Positions 26,392 to 35,833 are shown, counted from the stretch's first letter. The stretch: 64,000 bases of DNA from Jeotgalibacillus soli (GCF_000829435.1 NZ_JXRP01000019.1:248001-312000), one strand, 5' to 3'. Notes: a model not told the origin generated them from the sequence alone. Numbers and translations: made by a program.

Positions 26392-27027
26392 TTAAAAACC
26401 ATTTATAAAGGGATTATGATCCATCTCTTGCGCAATACTGGTAACACCACCATGTCCAGGTAATACATATGTGTCCTCTGGAAGCGTTAGGAGCTCATTA
26501 TGAATGCTCTTTAACAGCTCCTGCTCTTTTCCCCCCGGCAGGTCTGTCCGGCCAATACTGCCCTCAAAAAGTGTATCACCAACGATAACAAAACCTTCTT
26601 TATGAAAATAAAAACTGACTCCACCGGGTGAATGACCTGGTGTTTCGAGCAGGGTAAAGGAGAAATCCCCAATTGATATTTCTCCACTCTGTGGAAATAC
26701 CTTATCCGCAGAATCAACCTCAATTGGCTGAATTCCCGCAAAGAAGGTTGAACCATTCAGAGAAGGATCTGATAACCATTTTTTCTCGGCTTGATGCAAG
26801 TATACGGGAATACGGTATTCTTGTCGTATCGGATCTACTGCACCAATATGATCAAAATGAGCATGTGTTAACAAAATTGCCTGTGGCTGCAGTCCCTTTT
26901 TTTGAATAAATTGACGTATCTTTTGCGCTTCTTCACCAGGATCTATAATCAAACATTTTCGATCGCTGTTATAAATAATATATGCATTTGTTTGTAGCGG
27001 CCCGAGTGGCAGCTGAATCCATTCCAT
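26392..27027 (-). CDS. yqgX: MBL-fold hydrolase YqgX
   Basis: 211 residues, glyoxalase II-like metallo-beta-lactamase fold. Zinc-ligand motif THAHFDHIGA (THxHxDH), then ETPGHSPGGVS, GDTLFEGSIGRTDLPGG and LPGHGG. In B. subtilis this protein has been linked to bacillithiol-dependent methylglyoxal detoxification; the exact substrate is not visible. ATG start, divergent from yqgW. Confidence 0.92.
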   Translation of the reverse strand: MEWIQLPLGPLQTNAYIIYNSDRKCLIIDPGEEAQKIRQFIQKKGLQPQAILLTHAHFDHIGAVDPIRQEYRIPVYLHQAEKKWLSDPSLNGSTFFAGIQPIEVDSADKVFPQSGEISIGDFSFTLLETPGHSPGGVSFYFHKEGFVIVGDTLFEGSIGRTDLPGGKEQELLKSIHNELLTLPEDTYVLPGHGGVTSIAQEMDHNPFINGF

Positions 27028-27087
27028 ACAATCACCTCACTGTCCCATTGTATCATGATTTAATTTCTCTGTATTTGTACAAGTAAA

Positions 27088-27120
27088 AGAACTAATCACC
27101 AAAGTGTCACGATTAGTTCT
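27088..27120. promoter_or_regulatory. 10-bp inverted repeat in the yqgX/yqgW divergent region
   Basis: AGAACTAATC, 13-base loop, GATTAGTTCT: perfect arms, no U-tract in either direction, so not a standard terminator. It lies 61 bases before yqgX. Could be an operator; no regulator can be named. Confidence 0.45.
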
Positions 27121-27226
27121 CGACAAGGATCTAAAAAAAATATAAAATAAGTAAGAGTACGTATATACTTATCATCATTTTCGATCATACTTAAATCATC
27201 GGTTGCAGTGAAAGGGGTGTATAGAT

Positions 27227-27397
27227 ATGAATGGATTAACCATTATTTTGGCATTAGTCGTTATCTTATCTGCTATCGGTACGTTTTCTTCGTTTAAGGA
27301 CAAAAACCTTATGGGGATCTTATTCGGTCTTGCTTCATTTGGCGTATTCGGCTGGTTTACAATCATGACGATTGTTGAACAAGGGTATCCAGTTTAA
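27227..27397 (+). CDS. yqgW: DUF2759 small membrane protein (YqgW-like)
   Basis: 56 residues, too short for usual ORF cut-offs. Two hydrophobic segments (about 3-20 and 29-50) around a basic turn, with the family pattern FSSFKDKNLMGILFG and GVFGWFTIMTI. ATG follows AAAGGGGTG. Function unknown. A bidirectional terminator follows at once. Confidence 0.88.
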   Translation: MNGLTIILALVVILSAIGTFSSFKDKNLMGILFGLASFGVFGWFTIMTIVEQGYPV

Positions 27398-27407
27398 TCG
27401 CCGACAT

Positions 27408-27440
27408 AAAAAGAGTTGACCAAAGCGGTCAACTCTTTTT
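27408..27440. terminator. Bidirectional terminator between yqgW and yqgV
   Basis: AAAAAGAGTTGACC / GGTCAACTCTTTTT stem with a short loop; A-run on one side and T-run on the other serve both converging genes. Confidence 0.92.
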
Positions 27441-27441
27441 A

Positions 27442-27762
27442 TTATTTTTTGTGTAATTTTTGTTGTACAGACGCCATTTTATTTTGCATAGAATGATCCG
27501 CCCTATCCCGGCGATCGTCAATTCGAATGTTGGTTGCTACCCGTTGAACTCCCTTTGCAAATGGGGATTCATGCATTTCCTGCACAATGGATAAAAGCGT
27601 TTGAAGCTCTCCTTCGATTAAGGTATTCATAGGAGTAAGCTCGTAACGGATATGCCCTTTTTCTTGGTGAGTTTGCAAAATACGCTGAATATCAGCAACA
27701 TACTCGCTTACACTTGGTGTCTGAGTACCAATTGGTATAATTGTAACATCAATAATAGCCAT
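27442..27762 (-). CDS. yqgV: MTH1187/UPF0045 thiamine-binding family protein YqgV
   Basis: 106 residues with the ferredoxin-like UPF0045 fold pattern: VTIIPIGTQTPSVSEYVADI, ELTPMNTLIEGE and VQRVATNIRIDDRRD. Family members bind thiamine or related small molecules. The ATG directly follows the yqgU stop, so the two are translationally coupled. Confidence 0.9.
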   Translation of the reverse strand: MAIIDVTIIPIGTQTPSVSEYVADIQRILQTHQEKGHIRYELTPMNTLIEGELQTLLSIVQEMHESPFAKGVQRVATNIRIDDRRDRADHSMQNKMASVQQKLHKK

Positions 27763-28884
27763 TTACTGTATGTCCTCCTCATATAGTATCAATGGTTCCA
27801 CATTCCCTGTATTTGCATCTATTATCGATGTTAGCTGATAGCCATACAAACACCGCTCTCCAGCAGGAGAACAGGATATAGGTTCATTTTGTAGATAATC
27901 GTTAATGACCTCTTCATGCTGATTCTTAATATCCCATTTAACGAGCTGATAGTGCATGGCTTCAGATTCATTTGATTCCTGTTTAGAAAGTTTAAAGGAA
28001 ATCATTGAGTTGTCATCCTCTATGTAATCGTACTCCGGTAAATTAAAATCCGCAGCGGGTATTACAAATGAGACAATCTCATCATCATTTTCAAAATAAT
28101 ACAAGGCCTCGTTCTTTTCTTCAGCTAATTTTACAGTCATTCGATACGAAGAAAACTGATCAAATGCAACAATGTTATTTGAGATGATCCTGTCTTCTGA
28201 TCTGTCAATAGAATATTCGTACAATGAGCCTTGTTTATTATCATCATTTGCCCTTGTTTCATCTTGGTACACTAATGTATTCTGGCTGGACCAATGTACG
28301 AAAGGAGGTACTCCCTCTATCGCTTCCCACTTATTTAATTGATAATCACCAATCCACATTTGATAAGACCAATCTTCTTCAAATGCAGTAAACAACAGCT
28401 TCGATTCGTCATACGGATTCCATTCATACATTAGCTCTGCAGACTCAATCTCATGATGCCATACAACATCCAATGTTGACAATTGAATGATTAAAACTTC
28501 TGCTTTAGTGGACGTGTCAGCATTATGTAAGAGCAAATAATCGTTCGACGGGCTAAGATCAGCTTGAATAAGAGATCCAGATTCTTCTAGCAACTCGCTG
28601 GACTCACCAGTCTTTATATTATATACCATTAATTGATATTCATCATGTTTATCTATTACATAGAGAACTTCATATTCATCTAACCAGCCGATCACACTAT
28701 GAAAAGAAGATTTCGGAAGAACAAGCGGAGTAACGGACAATGATTTAGAAACTGGCTTTGAGATCTCCTCAGTTTGCTGATGTTCACCCGATGGTTCTTG
28801 ATGGATTGTTGCGAGCTTCTCTTGGCTGCAGGCAGTTCCTAATAGACAGAGTAGAACTAAAAAAAACCATCCAAACTTCTTCAA
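27763..28884 (-). CDS. yqgU: Lipoprotein YqgU
   Basis: 373 residues. Lipoprotein signal peptide: basic start, hydrophobic stretch, then LLGTAC with the lipidated Cys near residue 19. The mature part has repeated beta-strand segments of WD40/TolB type (propeller-like). Function unknown. TTG at 28884 is chosen with GGGAGG seven bases upstream. Operon with yqgV. Confidence 0.85.
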   Translation of the reverse strand: MKKFGWFFLVLLCLLGTACSQEKLATIHQEPSGEHQQTEEISKPVSKSLSVTPLVLPKSSFHSVIGWLDEYEVLYVIDKHDEYQLMVYNIKTGESSELLEESGSLIQADLSPSNDYLLLHNADTSTKAEVLIIQLSTLDVVWHHEIESAELMYEWNPYDESKLLFTAFEEDWSYQMWIGDYQLNKWEAIEGVPPFVHWSSQNTLVYQDETRANDDNKQGSLYEYSIDRSEDRIISNNIVAFDQFSSYRMTVKLAEEKNEALYYFENDDEIVSFVIPAADFNLPEYDYIEDDNSMISFKLSKQESNESEAMHYQLVKWDIKNQHEEVINDYLQNEPISCSPAGERCLYGYQLTSIIDANTGNVEPLILYEEDIQ

Positions 28885-29000
28885 CCGTCTTCCTCCCTTC
28901 ACACAGTATAAATTTCACCTATCTAAAACTACTTATATAAAGACATACTTATATTGACGAAAAAAAAATAAAAAAGTTTCATTAATTAACGGATTTCATA

Positions 29001-29036
29001 AAAAAGACCGACGCTTATTTAACAGCTGTCGGTCTT
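29001..29036 (-). terminator. Terminator after yqgS
   Basis: AAGACCGAC pairs with GTCGGTCTT; TTTTTTAT follows on the minus strand, six bases beyond the yqgS stop. Confidence 0.9.
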
Positions 29037-29042
29037 AATGGT

Positions 29043-30959
29043 TTATTCTTCATTCAATATAGTTTCTGTATCTTCATCACTCTTTAAACGACCATTTTCT
29101 GCATCATAGAAGCGCAAGAGATCACCATAAATGATTTCATCATTATAAGCGAGTTCCTCGTTCGCTCTTGCAATGTACGGATCACAGGCCTCTCGATCAG
29201 TGGGTTCACCCGTTTCCTTATCCCAACATGTTTCGCCTGCATATACCAGCTCATTAGTAATAAATCTTCCGTCACGTAAAATGACGAAATCTTCATTGTC
29301 CTTGGAGAAAATATCCTGACCAAATTGAATTGCTTTACCTGAATCAATACCTAGCAGGTTTTGAATCGTTGGTTTCAAGTCAACTTGACCTGCAAGTGTG
29401 TGATCCACAAATCCAGCTCCAGAGCCCGGAATATGAATAAATAATGGAACACGTTGAAGCTGTGCTGTTTCAAATGGTGTAATCTCACGTTCTAAATACT
29501 GTCCCATAGCCACATTATGATTTTCTGAAATTCCATAATGGTCACCATACATGACAATGATTGAGTTTTCATAAAGACCTGCTTCCTTAAGATCGGTAAA
29601 AAACTCTTTTATCGATTCATCTGTATAGCGCACAGCTTGGAAGTAGCGATTCAGCGTTCCTGAGTTTGAATCATACTCTTCAATAAATTTATCTTCTTCA
29701 TCTAAGAAAAACGGGTGGTGATTTGTTAAAGTAATCATTTTTGTATAAAAGGGCTGTTCCATTTCTCTCATGTGTTCAACCGACTGTTCAAAAAATGGAA
29801 TATCCTTCATTCCCCAGTTTACCGATTCTCCGTCTCCAACCGTGTAGTCGACAAGTGAATAGTAGCGGTCATAACCAAAGGTATCGTAAACGATATCTCT
29901 GTTCCAGAAACTTTTGTTATTTGCATGCATATTAGCTGTAAAATAGCCTTTGTTGTTTAAGCTTTCCGCCAATGTATGGTATTCATTCCCGCTATGAGTG
30001 AAAAATACTGCGCCGCGTCCAAGCGGATACAGAGAATTATCAAGGATAAACTCAGAATCTGAAGTTTTCCCCTGTTCTGTTTGATGATAAAAATTATCCA
30101 TGTAGATTGTATCTTCATCCCGAGTCAATTCATTTAAAAACGGTGTAATCACTTGACCATTCATTTCATTGTTAATAACAAAATTCTGCGTAGATTCAAG
30201 GCTAACAACAATTAAGTTACGACCTTCTGCAATTCCTTTAAGTTCATCAGCAGCATCAACTTGATTTGCCTTCACATAATTATTTACATCTACCAATTCA
30301 CTGCTGTCGGCCAGTGCACGCTGAGCAGATTGCCTAGATTGTAAATAGATGTCATAGATGTGGTAGTTGTATGTTCCAATATTTTTAACCAGCATTTCAC
30401 GGTCAAACGTTCTCGTTAGTAGTTGCGGACGTTCTGTTTCAGCAAGTCCTAAATTAAAAAAGAACGTTGCAATTGCTACAAGAAAATAGGCTCGTCTGTT
30501 AATTTTTGATGACTCTCTAAAAATAATAAACGATGGCTTCATTTTAGCCAGCACGATTAAAAGAACAATATCAAGGAAGTAAAGCCCATCTGTCCAAAAA
30601 ATATTTTCCATCACACTCGAACCAAGATCACCAAAGTTGCTTGTTTGGAACAAAACAGGCAAAGTAATGAAATCATTGAAGAAACGATAGAAAACCATGT
30701 TTGCAAATAAGATAAAAGTCAAAATAAAGCTTGTAATAATCACATAGGCATTTCTCGTATTCTCTTTTTTAATAAAAAAGCTTACACCAAAGATTAGTAA
30801 TAAAAAACTTAATGGGTTAATAAACAGTATGATCGATTGCATCACATTATCAATGCTTATACTAAAGCTCGTTAAGTATGATATATACGTTTTAGCCCAT
30901 AAGAACACAATGGCCAGGATGACAATGGATAGCCTTGGCATCTTCCATTTTTTGTTCAT
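29043..30959 (-). CDS. yqgS: Lipoteichoic acid synthase-family protein YqgS
   Basis: 638 residues, as in B. subtilis. Five N-terminal membrane segments (about 8-30, 41-62, 73-92, 120-139 and 155-175), then an extracellular sulfatase-like domain that polymerises glycerol phosphate from phosphatidylglycerol. Catalytic Thr257 in SLESTQNF; later metal/substrate motifs include MYGDHYGISENHN. An ALA sequence at 215-217 matches the signal-peptidase site known for LtaS, so release of the domain is likely. ATG with AAGGAGG upstream. Confidence 0.93.
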   Translation of the reverse strand: MNKKWKMPRLSIVILAIVFLWAKTYISYLTSFSISIDNVMQSIILFINPLSFLLLIFGVSFFIKKENTRNAYVIITSFILTFILFANMVFYRFFNDFITLPVLFQTSNFGDLGSSVMENIFWTDGLYFLDIVLLIVLAKMKPSFIIFRESSKINRRAYFLVAIATFFFNLGLAETERPQLLTRTFDREMLVKNIGTYNYHIYDIYLQSRQSAQRALADSSELVDVNNYVKANQVDAADELKGIAEGRNLIVVSLESTQNFVINNEMNGQVITPFLNELTRDEDTIYMDNFYHQTEQGKTSDSEFILDNSLYPLGRGAVFFTHSGNEYHTLAESLNNKGYFTANMHANNKSFWNRDIVYDTFGYDRYYSLVDYTVGDGESVNWGMKDIPFFEQSVEHMREMEQPFYTKMITLTNHHPFFLDEEDKFIEEYDSNSGTLNRYFQAVRYTDESIKEFFTDLKEAGLYENSIIVMYGDHYGISENHNVAMGQYLEREITPFETAQLQRVPLFIHIPGSGAGFVDHTLAGQVDLKPTIQNLLGIDSGKAIQFGQDIFSKDNEDFVILRDGRFITNELVYAGETCWDKETGEPTDREACDPYIARANEELAYNDEIIYGDLLRFYDAENGRLKSDEDTETILNEE

Positions 30960-31179
30960 ACATAAAAACCTCCTTGTTGCTAGATGTAATATTTTTATTT
31001 TTTTTGTAATTTGTGGATATTAATAATAGGTCAGTCATTATCTTAATACTTTTTAAATAAAAATGCAAATCCAACTTTACATGACAATGTTAAACTTAAA
31101 CTTTTAGATCATATTATCAATTCCACTATTATAGACGTGTGAAACCTAAAAAAGTTTCGTTGTTTCCCAAATAGATAAA
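30960..31179. other. AT-rich leader of yqgS
   Basis: Part of a 309-base gap between yqgS and glcK. Very AT-rich, holding the yqgS promoter region. A TATAAT lies near 31133 on the minus strand but lacks a good -35. No gene seen. Confidence 0.5.
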
Positions 31180-31227
31180 TTCCATCCTAAAGTACGACAC
31201 AAAAACGTCATACTTTATAGGATGGAA
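31180..31227. repeat. Long imperfect hairpin downstream of glcK
   Basis: TTCCATCCTAAAGTACGAC and GTCATACTTTATAGGATGGAA form a ~19-bp stem with small bulges and an A-rich loop, directly abutting the glcK terminator. No U-tract follows on either strand, so it is not a typical terminator. Confidence 0.6.
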
Positions 31228-31252
31228 AAACCACCTGAATACCAGGTGGTTT
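31228..31252 (-). terminator. Terminator after glcK
   Basis: AAACCACCTG/CAGGTGGTTT stem with a five-base loop and TTTTT on the minus strand, 17 bases past the glcK stop. Confidence 0.9.
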
Positions 31253-31268
31253 AATGAAAAACATCATA

Positions 31269-32237
31269 TTAATGCTTATATTTAACAAGCCATGCAGCGC
31301 CATAAACACCTGCATCATTCCCTAAAGTAGCAATCTCAATTGCTGTTGATTCTGCAACAGTCGAAAAAGCATATTGTTTAAATTTTTCACGGAGCGGGTT
31401 AAGCAGTGTTTCTCCTGCTTTTGAAACGCCACCACCTAATACAATCTTATCTGGATTAAGTGCACTGCCTAAATTGGCAAGTGACAGACCTAAGTATGTT
31501 GATAGCTTTTGAACCGTTTCATAAGCAATTGGATCGTCCGTTCTAGCTAGATCAAAGATGTCTTTTGCTGTAATATGTCCTGCATCAAGCAAAATATTTC
31601 GTAATGCCGACTCAGTATTATTGGAGGCAAGGGCGTCTGTTGCTAAACGAACGACTCCTGTAGCTGAAGCAACCGTTTCAAGGCATCCAGTTTTTCCGCA
31701 ATTACACAAGTAGCCAGTCTCCTGAACTACTGTAATGTGACCAATCTCTCCAGCAGCTCCTTTGGAACCATGAACGATATCACCATTTACGATGACGCCT
31801 CCACCTACACCCGTTCCAAGCGTTACAAACACGACATCTCTTGCACCATCTCCTGCACCCTTCCACATTTCACCGAGCGCAGCAACATTTGCATCATTAT
31901 CAATCACAACAGAAAGACCTGTTAGCTGCTGAAGCTCATCTCGGAGTGCTACCGGTTGGTCCCATCCTAGGTTTACAGCAGTATATAAGATGCCAGTCTG
32001 CATATTTACGGGCCCAGGTGCCCCAACACCTATGCCAAGCACATGTTCATTCGACAATTCACGCTGAACCATACTCCCTTTAATGGAGGCTGCAATATCT
32101 GGAATAATATTTGTCCCTTTATTGGTCGTATTCGTTGGAATCTCCCACTTGTCGACAATCACTGCTTTTTCTGTAATTAAAGCCATTTTAATCGTTGTTC
32201 CACCAATATCAACGCCAAACACTAAATTTTCCATCAT
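31269..32237 (-). CDS. glcK: ROK-family glucokinase
   Basis: 322 residues. ATP-dependent phosphorylation of glucose. Motifs: phosphate-binding VDIGGTTIK (9-17), GAPGPVN, ENDANVAALGE-type segment (IDNDANVAALGEMWKG), LGTGVGGG, and zinc-binding CNCGKTGCLE with the preceding His. ATG at 32237 or the adjacent ATG (32234), with GGGTGAG upstream. Follows yqgQ by 12 bases. Confidence 0.96.
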   Translation of the reverse strand: MMENLVFGVDIGGTTIKMALITEKAVIVDKWEIPTNTTNKGTNIIPDIAASIKGSMVQRELSNEHVLGIGVGAPGPVNMQTGILYTAVNLGWDQPVALRDELQQLTGLSVVIDNDANVAALGEMWKGAGDGARDVVFVTLGTGVGGGVIVNGDIVHGSKGAAGEIGHITVVQETGYLCNCGKTGCLETVASATGVVRLATDALASNNTESALRNILLDAGHITAKDIFDLARTDDPIAYETVQKLSTYLGLSLANLGSALNPDKIVLGGGVSKAGETLLNPLREKFKQYAFSTVAESTAIEIATLGNDAGVYGAAWLVKYKH

Positions 32238-32249
32238 GCTCTCACCCGT

Positions 32250-32462
32250 TTAATTTGATTTCTTTTGAAGTGCCTTTTGAGTCTCCTGTCTCAGTAGTAA
32301 AAGAGCAGTTTGGTAATCTCGTGTTTCAATAAGTTGTGATTGAAAGAGCTCCCGCAGCTCCAATTCCATCATTTTCAAATCTAACACACGATCTCCAATA
32401 TACATTATGGTTCCAAACCTCTTCAAAAGCTGTTGAATATCATAAATTGATTTAAATTCCAT
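32250..32462 (-). CDS. yqgQ: DUF910 family protein YqgQ
   Basis: 70 residues, a small three-helix protein with the family pattern YDIQQLLKRFGTIMYIGDR. Function unknown. Cotranscribed with glcK. ATG follows GGAGGACATCC. The 124-base gap to gluP upstream leaves room for its own promoter. Confidence 0.92.
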   Translation of the reverse strand: MEFKSIYDIQQLLKRFGTIMYIGDRVLDLKMMELELRELFQSQLIETRDYQTALLLLRQETQKALQKKSN

Positions 32463-32586
32463 CTAGGATGTCCTCCAATTGCATTTCCATATCGGCATAT
32501 CCAATGACAAGTATAATAGAAAGAATACGCATTCACAAGGAGTGAAAAGTGTTTTATCCTTACATTCCCCAAAATATTCTGTATTA

Positions 32587-34134
32587 CTAATTGCTACTAG
32601 ATCGATTGTCAATTTTTTCTAAAAGTATTGTATAATTTTCATTAGTAGGCTTTAATTGAGATGCTTTTTGAGCATAGATCACAGCCTCTTCAATTTCACC
32701 AAGCTCTAATTTCACGAGCGCCAGGTTATAATGGGCTTCATGGAAAGATTTCCGCCTTTCAATTGCGAGCTCGAGATGTTGTGTAGCGTCCTCATATTGC
32801 TCCTTCTTGATTTCAACAAACGACAATAAGAAATATGTTTCCGCTGTAGCTTGTCCATCATCTTTTAAGGTCAAAAGATCCCTATAAGCAGTATCCAACT
32901 CCCCACGTTGAATGGCGTCCTGAGACAATGCATTTACTGTCATGGCTTCATTTTTGATAAATCCTCCATTGTAGCCAAGACTCAAAAACAAGGATACGAA
33001 AACAACCGAAGATAAGATAAAGCCCCCCCTTTTTATCGTTGATTTCTTCTTTGGAAAATGAATCATTCCTGCTGCAAGAAACCCACCAGCTAATCCACCC
33101 AAATGCCCTGCATTATCAATACCCGGAACGGTAAAACCAAACAGTAAATTGATGGTTATTACAACCAGCACGTTTGTCCCCATTGTTTTAAAAAACAGCT
33201 TCGGGTTAGAAAATCCAAAATAGAGCAGTGCACCAAAACAGCCAAATATTGCACCACTTGCACCCGCAGAAAGGTTAGCAGTAAATACAAAGCTCATCAA
33301 TGATCCTGTAAAACCCGAAAATAAATAAATGAACAAAAAGCGCGATCTTCCAAAAATCCTTTCAATCATAGGACCAAGATAGAAAAGCGCTAATGTATTC
33401 ATCAACAGATGGAGGAAACCAATATGTAGCACCATTGGTGTAAAGAAACGCCACCAATCACCCGATTCAATCAAGGGATTATATTTCGCACCGAACTCAA
33501 TGAGCGTTTGGGGATTCGTGCTTCCCCCATTGGTTTCTAATAGATAAAACATGAAAAGCTGGAGTGCGATGAATACGTAAGTGAAAAATGGTGACGCCAC
33601 ATTAAAAGTTAATCTTTCCCTTTCCCGTTCTTCTACAACAGAAGCTAGTACCTTCTTTTTAAGCATAACGATTTCTTCATCCCTATATTCTTCACGCAAA
33701 GGCTCTTCCTTTGGAGAAGAAGCAAATGATTCGATCGGTTTAATACTCTCCCATCCATTGCTCGGTTCAATTACATAGGATTTAATGATTATTTGCTGTT
33801 TTTGACCTGATTGAATAGGTTCTTTTATACGGAAGCTATAGTCATCTACCGGTTCATAGGTAGAAAAATAGATATTTTCTAGACGGAGCCTTCTCTTTTT
33901 CAACTGCTTTCTGACTTGGTCAGCTAAAACTGCAATACGGTCAATATCCCGTTGCATTCGATTGCTCCAATCTAAGTCAACCCTGACCAGACGAACGACA
34001 TGCTGTTGTTTTTTCTCGCCTCCCTCAAGCCACATTTCTCTTTGAGATTGCGATATTTTTAATAACCGGTAGCCTTTATTTACGATCAAATCGTGAGCAA
34101 CTGTCCAATATAAATAATCCGTGCGAGTCGTCAT
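32587..34134 (-). CDS. gluP: Rhomboid intramembrane protease GluP
   Basis: About 515 residues in three parts: an N-terminal cytoplasmic domain (about 1-175), a rhomboid membrane domain with catalytic Ser in GASGAIFG and His in NAGHLGG, and C-terminal TPR helices (about 405-515) with typical A-x-Y-N/Y-x-A-L spacing. Cleaves membrane proteins within the bilayer; in B. subtilis it processes the MgtE magnesium transporter. ATG at 34134 is preferred over GTG at 34143. Confidence 0.94.
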   Translation of the reverse strand: MTTRTDYLYWTVAHDLIVNKGYRLLKISQSQREMWLEGGEKKQQHVVRLVRVDLDWSNRMQRDIDRIAVLADQVRKQLKKRRLRLENIYFSTYEPVDDYSFRIKEPIQSGQKQQIIIKSYVIEPSNGWESIKPIESFASSPKEEPLREEYRDEEIVMLKKKVLASVVEERERERLTFNVASPFFTYVFIALQLFMFYLLETNGGSTNPQTLIEFGAKYNPLIESGDWWRFFTPMVLHIGFLHLLMNTLALFYLGPMIERIFGRSRFLFIYLFSGFTGSLMSFVFTANLSAGASGAIFGCFGALLYFGFSNPKLFFKTMGTNVLVVITINLLFGFTVPGIDNAGHLGGLAGGFLAAGMIHFPKKKSTIKRGGFILSSVVFVSLFLSLGYNGGFIKNEAMTVNALSQDAIQRGELDTAYRDLLTLKDDGQATAETYFLLSFVEIKKEQYEDATQHLELAIERRKSFHEAHYNLALVKLELGEIEEAVIYAQKASQLKPTNENYTILLEKIDNRSSSN

Positions 34135-34379
34135 CACGTTCACTTCTTTCTAAATAGTAGCTTTAAAACCTCATACTGCTACTATAGCGAATGTGTAAAA
34201 CCAAAGTAAAGCTGGATGGACTATAGCCTCCCAGCGTCTCAAAAGGTCTTATACAAATCAATTACACAGAAATTTGCTAAAGATTAAACTAGCATAAGAA
34301 CACTTGAGGTTCTACTGAGGAAAAAAGCACATAATTTATAGTAAGAAAAATAGTTATACCCAGCCTTCAGCTCGGTTGG

Positions 34380-35171
34380 TTATACATAAAAGAATAAAGT
34401 CATAGCGCCTGCAACAACCCCTGAAGCAGCGTTGACAACCTCATTGTTAATGAAAAGAATCCCTTTTTCATGGACAGTTTGAAGATGATGATGATACTTC
34501 GATTCAGTATTTATTCCACAAATAGTGCAGCGAAATTCCACCTGTACAAAAGCACCTAAAAATGTATCCAAAAAACTCCCGATAATACCTAATAATGTAA
34601 TAACAACCAGAATGGAAAAATCCCATTCAAAAAAAATGACTGTACCAATAAGTGCTATAAACAATGCACCTACAATGGTAGCAAGAGTGCCAAGGACCGA
34701 AATTGCACCTGAAGTACCAGACTCAACCACTTTAAACGTGCGAATAGATAATGGTCTCCATCTACTTAACACACCAATTTCAGATGCCCAAGTATCTGCA
34801 TTTGCAGCTGCAAGCGCAGCAAGAAAAGCAAGAAGCCATACTTCAGCACCATTTATGGCATAAAGCATAGAAAAAAGGCTTGCTGGTCCTCCATTTGCTG
34901 TTACTTGCTGCCAATCCCGATGAGAAGTTTTTGCTGATTTTTCTTCCACATTCATTTTTTCCTCCATCTTCCATTTGGACCAAACACTTGAAGAAACAAA
35001 AAATGAGGCCAGTACAATCAGACCTTCCCATCCTAAGCTCCAATACATAACATTAGCTACAATAACAGACGCAATGGCTCCAGATAAGGTAAGAAGTCCT
35101 GTCCTCCACCCTGTGGTGCTGATCATTAAAATACCCGTCAAAATAATGATGTGGAGGATATTCTCATACAA
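34380..35171 (-). CDS. DUF92 family membrane protein
   Basis: 263 residues, mostly hydrophobic with about seven membrane segments; family features are NADTWASEIGVLS and the conserved C-terminal EFRCTICGINTESKYHHH. DUF92/TMEM19 relatives include plant phytyl-phosphate kinases, but the bacterial function is unknown. Start is uncertain: TTG at 35171 overlaps the end of the cyclo-ligase gene and has AAAGGAG too close; translation is probably coupled. Not part of the B. subtilis gene order here. Confidence 0.85.
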   Translation of the reverse strand: MYENILHIIILTGILMISTTGWRTGLLTLSGAIASVIVANVMYWSLGWEGLIVLASFFVSSSVWSKWKMEEKMNVEEKSAKTSHRDWQQVTANGGPASLFSMLYAINGAEVWLLAFLAALAAANADTWASEIGVLSRWRPLSIRTFKVVESGTSGAISVLGTLATIVGALFIALIGTVIFFEWDFSILVVITLLGIIGSFLDTFLGAFVQVEFRCTICGINTESKYHHHLQTVHEKGILFINNEVVNAASGVVAGAMTLFFYV

Positions 35172-35724
35172 TCTCCTTTACCCATCCCTCTCCAATAAGC
35201 GTTTTAACAGGCAGATCATAATGCTCAATTGGCAAATGATCAGTTAACTGTTCCTCAAAACAAAGTGATACGGTTTTGCCTTCATATTTTTCTAAAAACC
35301 GATCGTAATATCCACCACCAAATCCAAGACGATATCCGTTTCTTTCATATAACAATCCTGGTACGACAAGAAAATCAATATCTTGTGATAACACGGGTGT
35401 CAGCGTAGTCGTCGGTTCTAATAACCCAAAGAATGTTTCTTCTAACTGACCAAAAGAAGTAAGCTCGTAAAAAATCATTTGGCGAGATTTCGGAATACAT
35501 CTTGGGACTGCCACCTTTTTCTTCTCTTCCCAGCAACGTTCGATAATCCTTCTTGTATCAACTTCCGGAAAACGAGAGACGGTAATGCCAATCGTGGAAG
35601 AATCCTGCCATTGCTTAAGGGAGAAAAGGGATTCATGTATCCTACATGATCTTTTATTGTAGCTCTCTTCACTAATTGATAATAATTGCTGTTGCTTGTC
35701 TCTTCTTAATTGTTTTTTATTCAT
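35164..35724 (-). CDS. yqgN: 5-formyltetrahydrofolate cyclo-ligase (YqgN)
   Basis: 186 residues. Converts 5-formyl-THF to 5,10-methenyl-THF using ATP. Signature GFGGGYYDRFLEKY (near 133-146), N-terminal basic KKQLRRDK, and VPGLLYERNGYRLG. Reconnects the folate pool that the glycine cleavage system (13.9-17.9 kb) also feeds. ATG with a G-rich ribosome binding site. Overlaps the DUF92 gene by eight bases. Confidence 0.94.
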   Translation of the reverse strand: MNKKQLRRDKQQQLLSISEESYNKRSCRIHESLFSLKQWQDSSTIGITVSRFPEVDTRRIIERCWEEKKKVAVPRCIPKSRQMIFYELTSFGQLEETFFGLLEPTTTLTPVLSQDIDFLVVPGLLYERNGYRLGFGGGYYDRFLEKYEGKTVSLCFEEQLTDHLPIEHYDLPVKTLIGEGWVKEIV

Positions 35725-35802
35725 TCTTCCGCCCCCCCTATAGGGAAATCATTTTTTCTCTATTATAATGGATGCAAAGATGGTTGATACCCCTAAAAAT
35801 AA

Positions 35803-35833
35803 AAAACCTTCCTCTAGATCAAAGGAAGGTTTT
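35803..35833. terminator. Second hairpin after rpmG
   Basis: AAAACCTTCCT/AGGAAGGTTTT stem with A- and T-runs on either side; back-up terminator between rpmG and yqgN. Confidence 0.8.

Noticed and set aside
26196-26408. 70-codon plus-strand frame over the repeat element
   Set aside because: Coincides with the GC-rich palindromic repeat, lacks a ribosome binding site and resembles translated repeat sequence.
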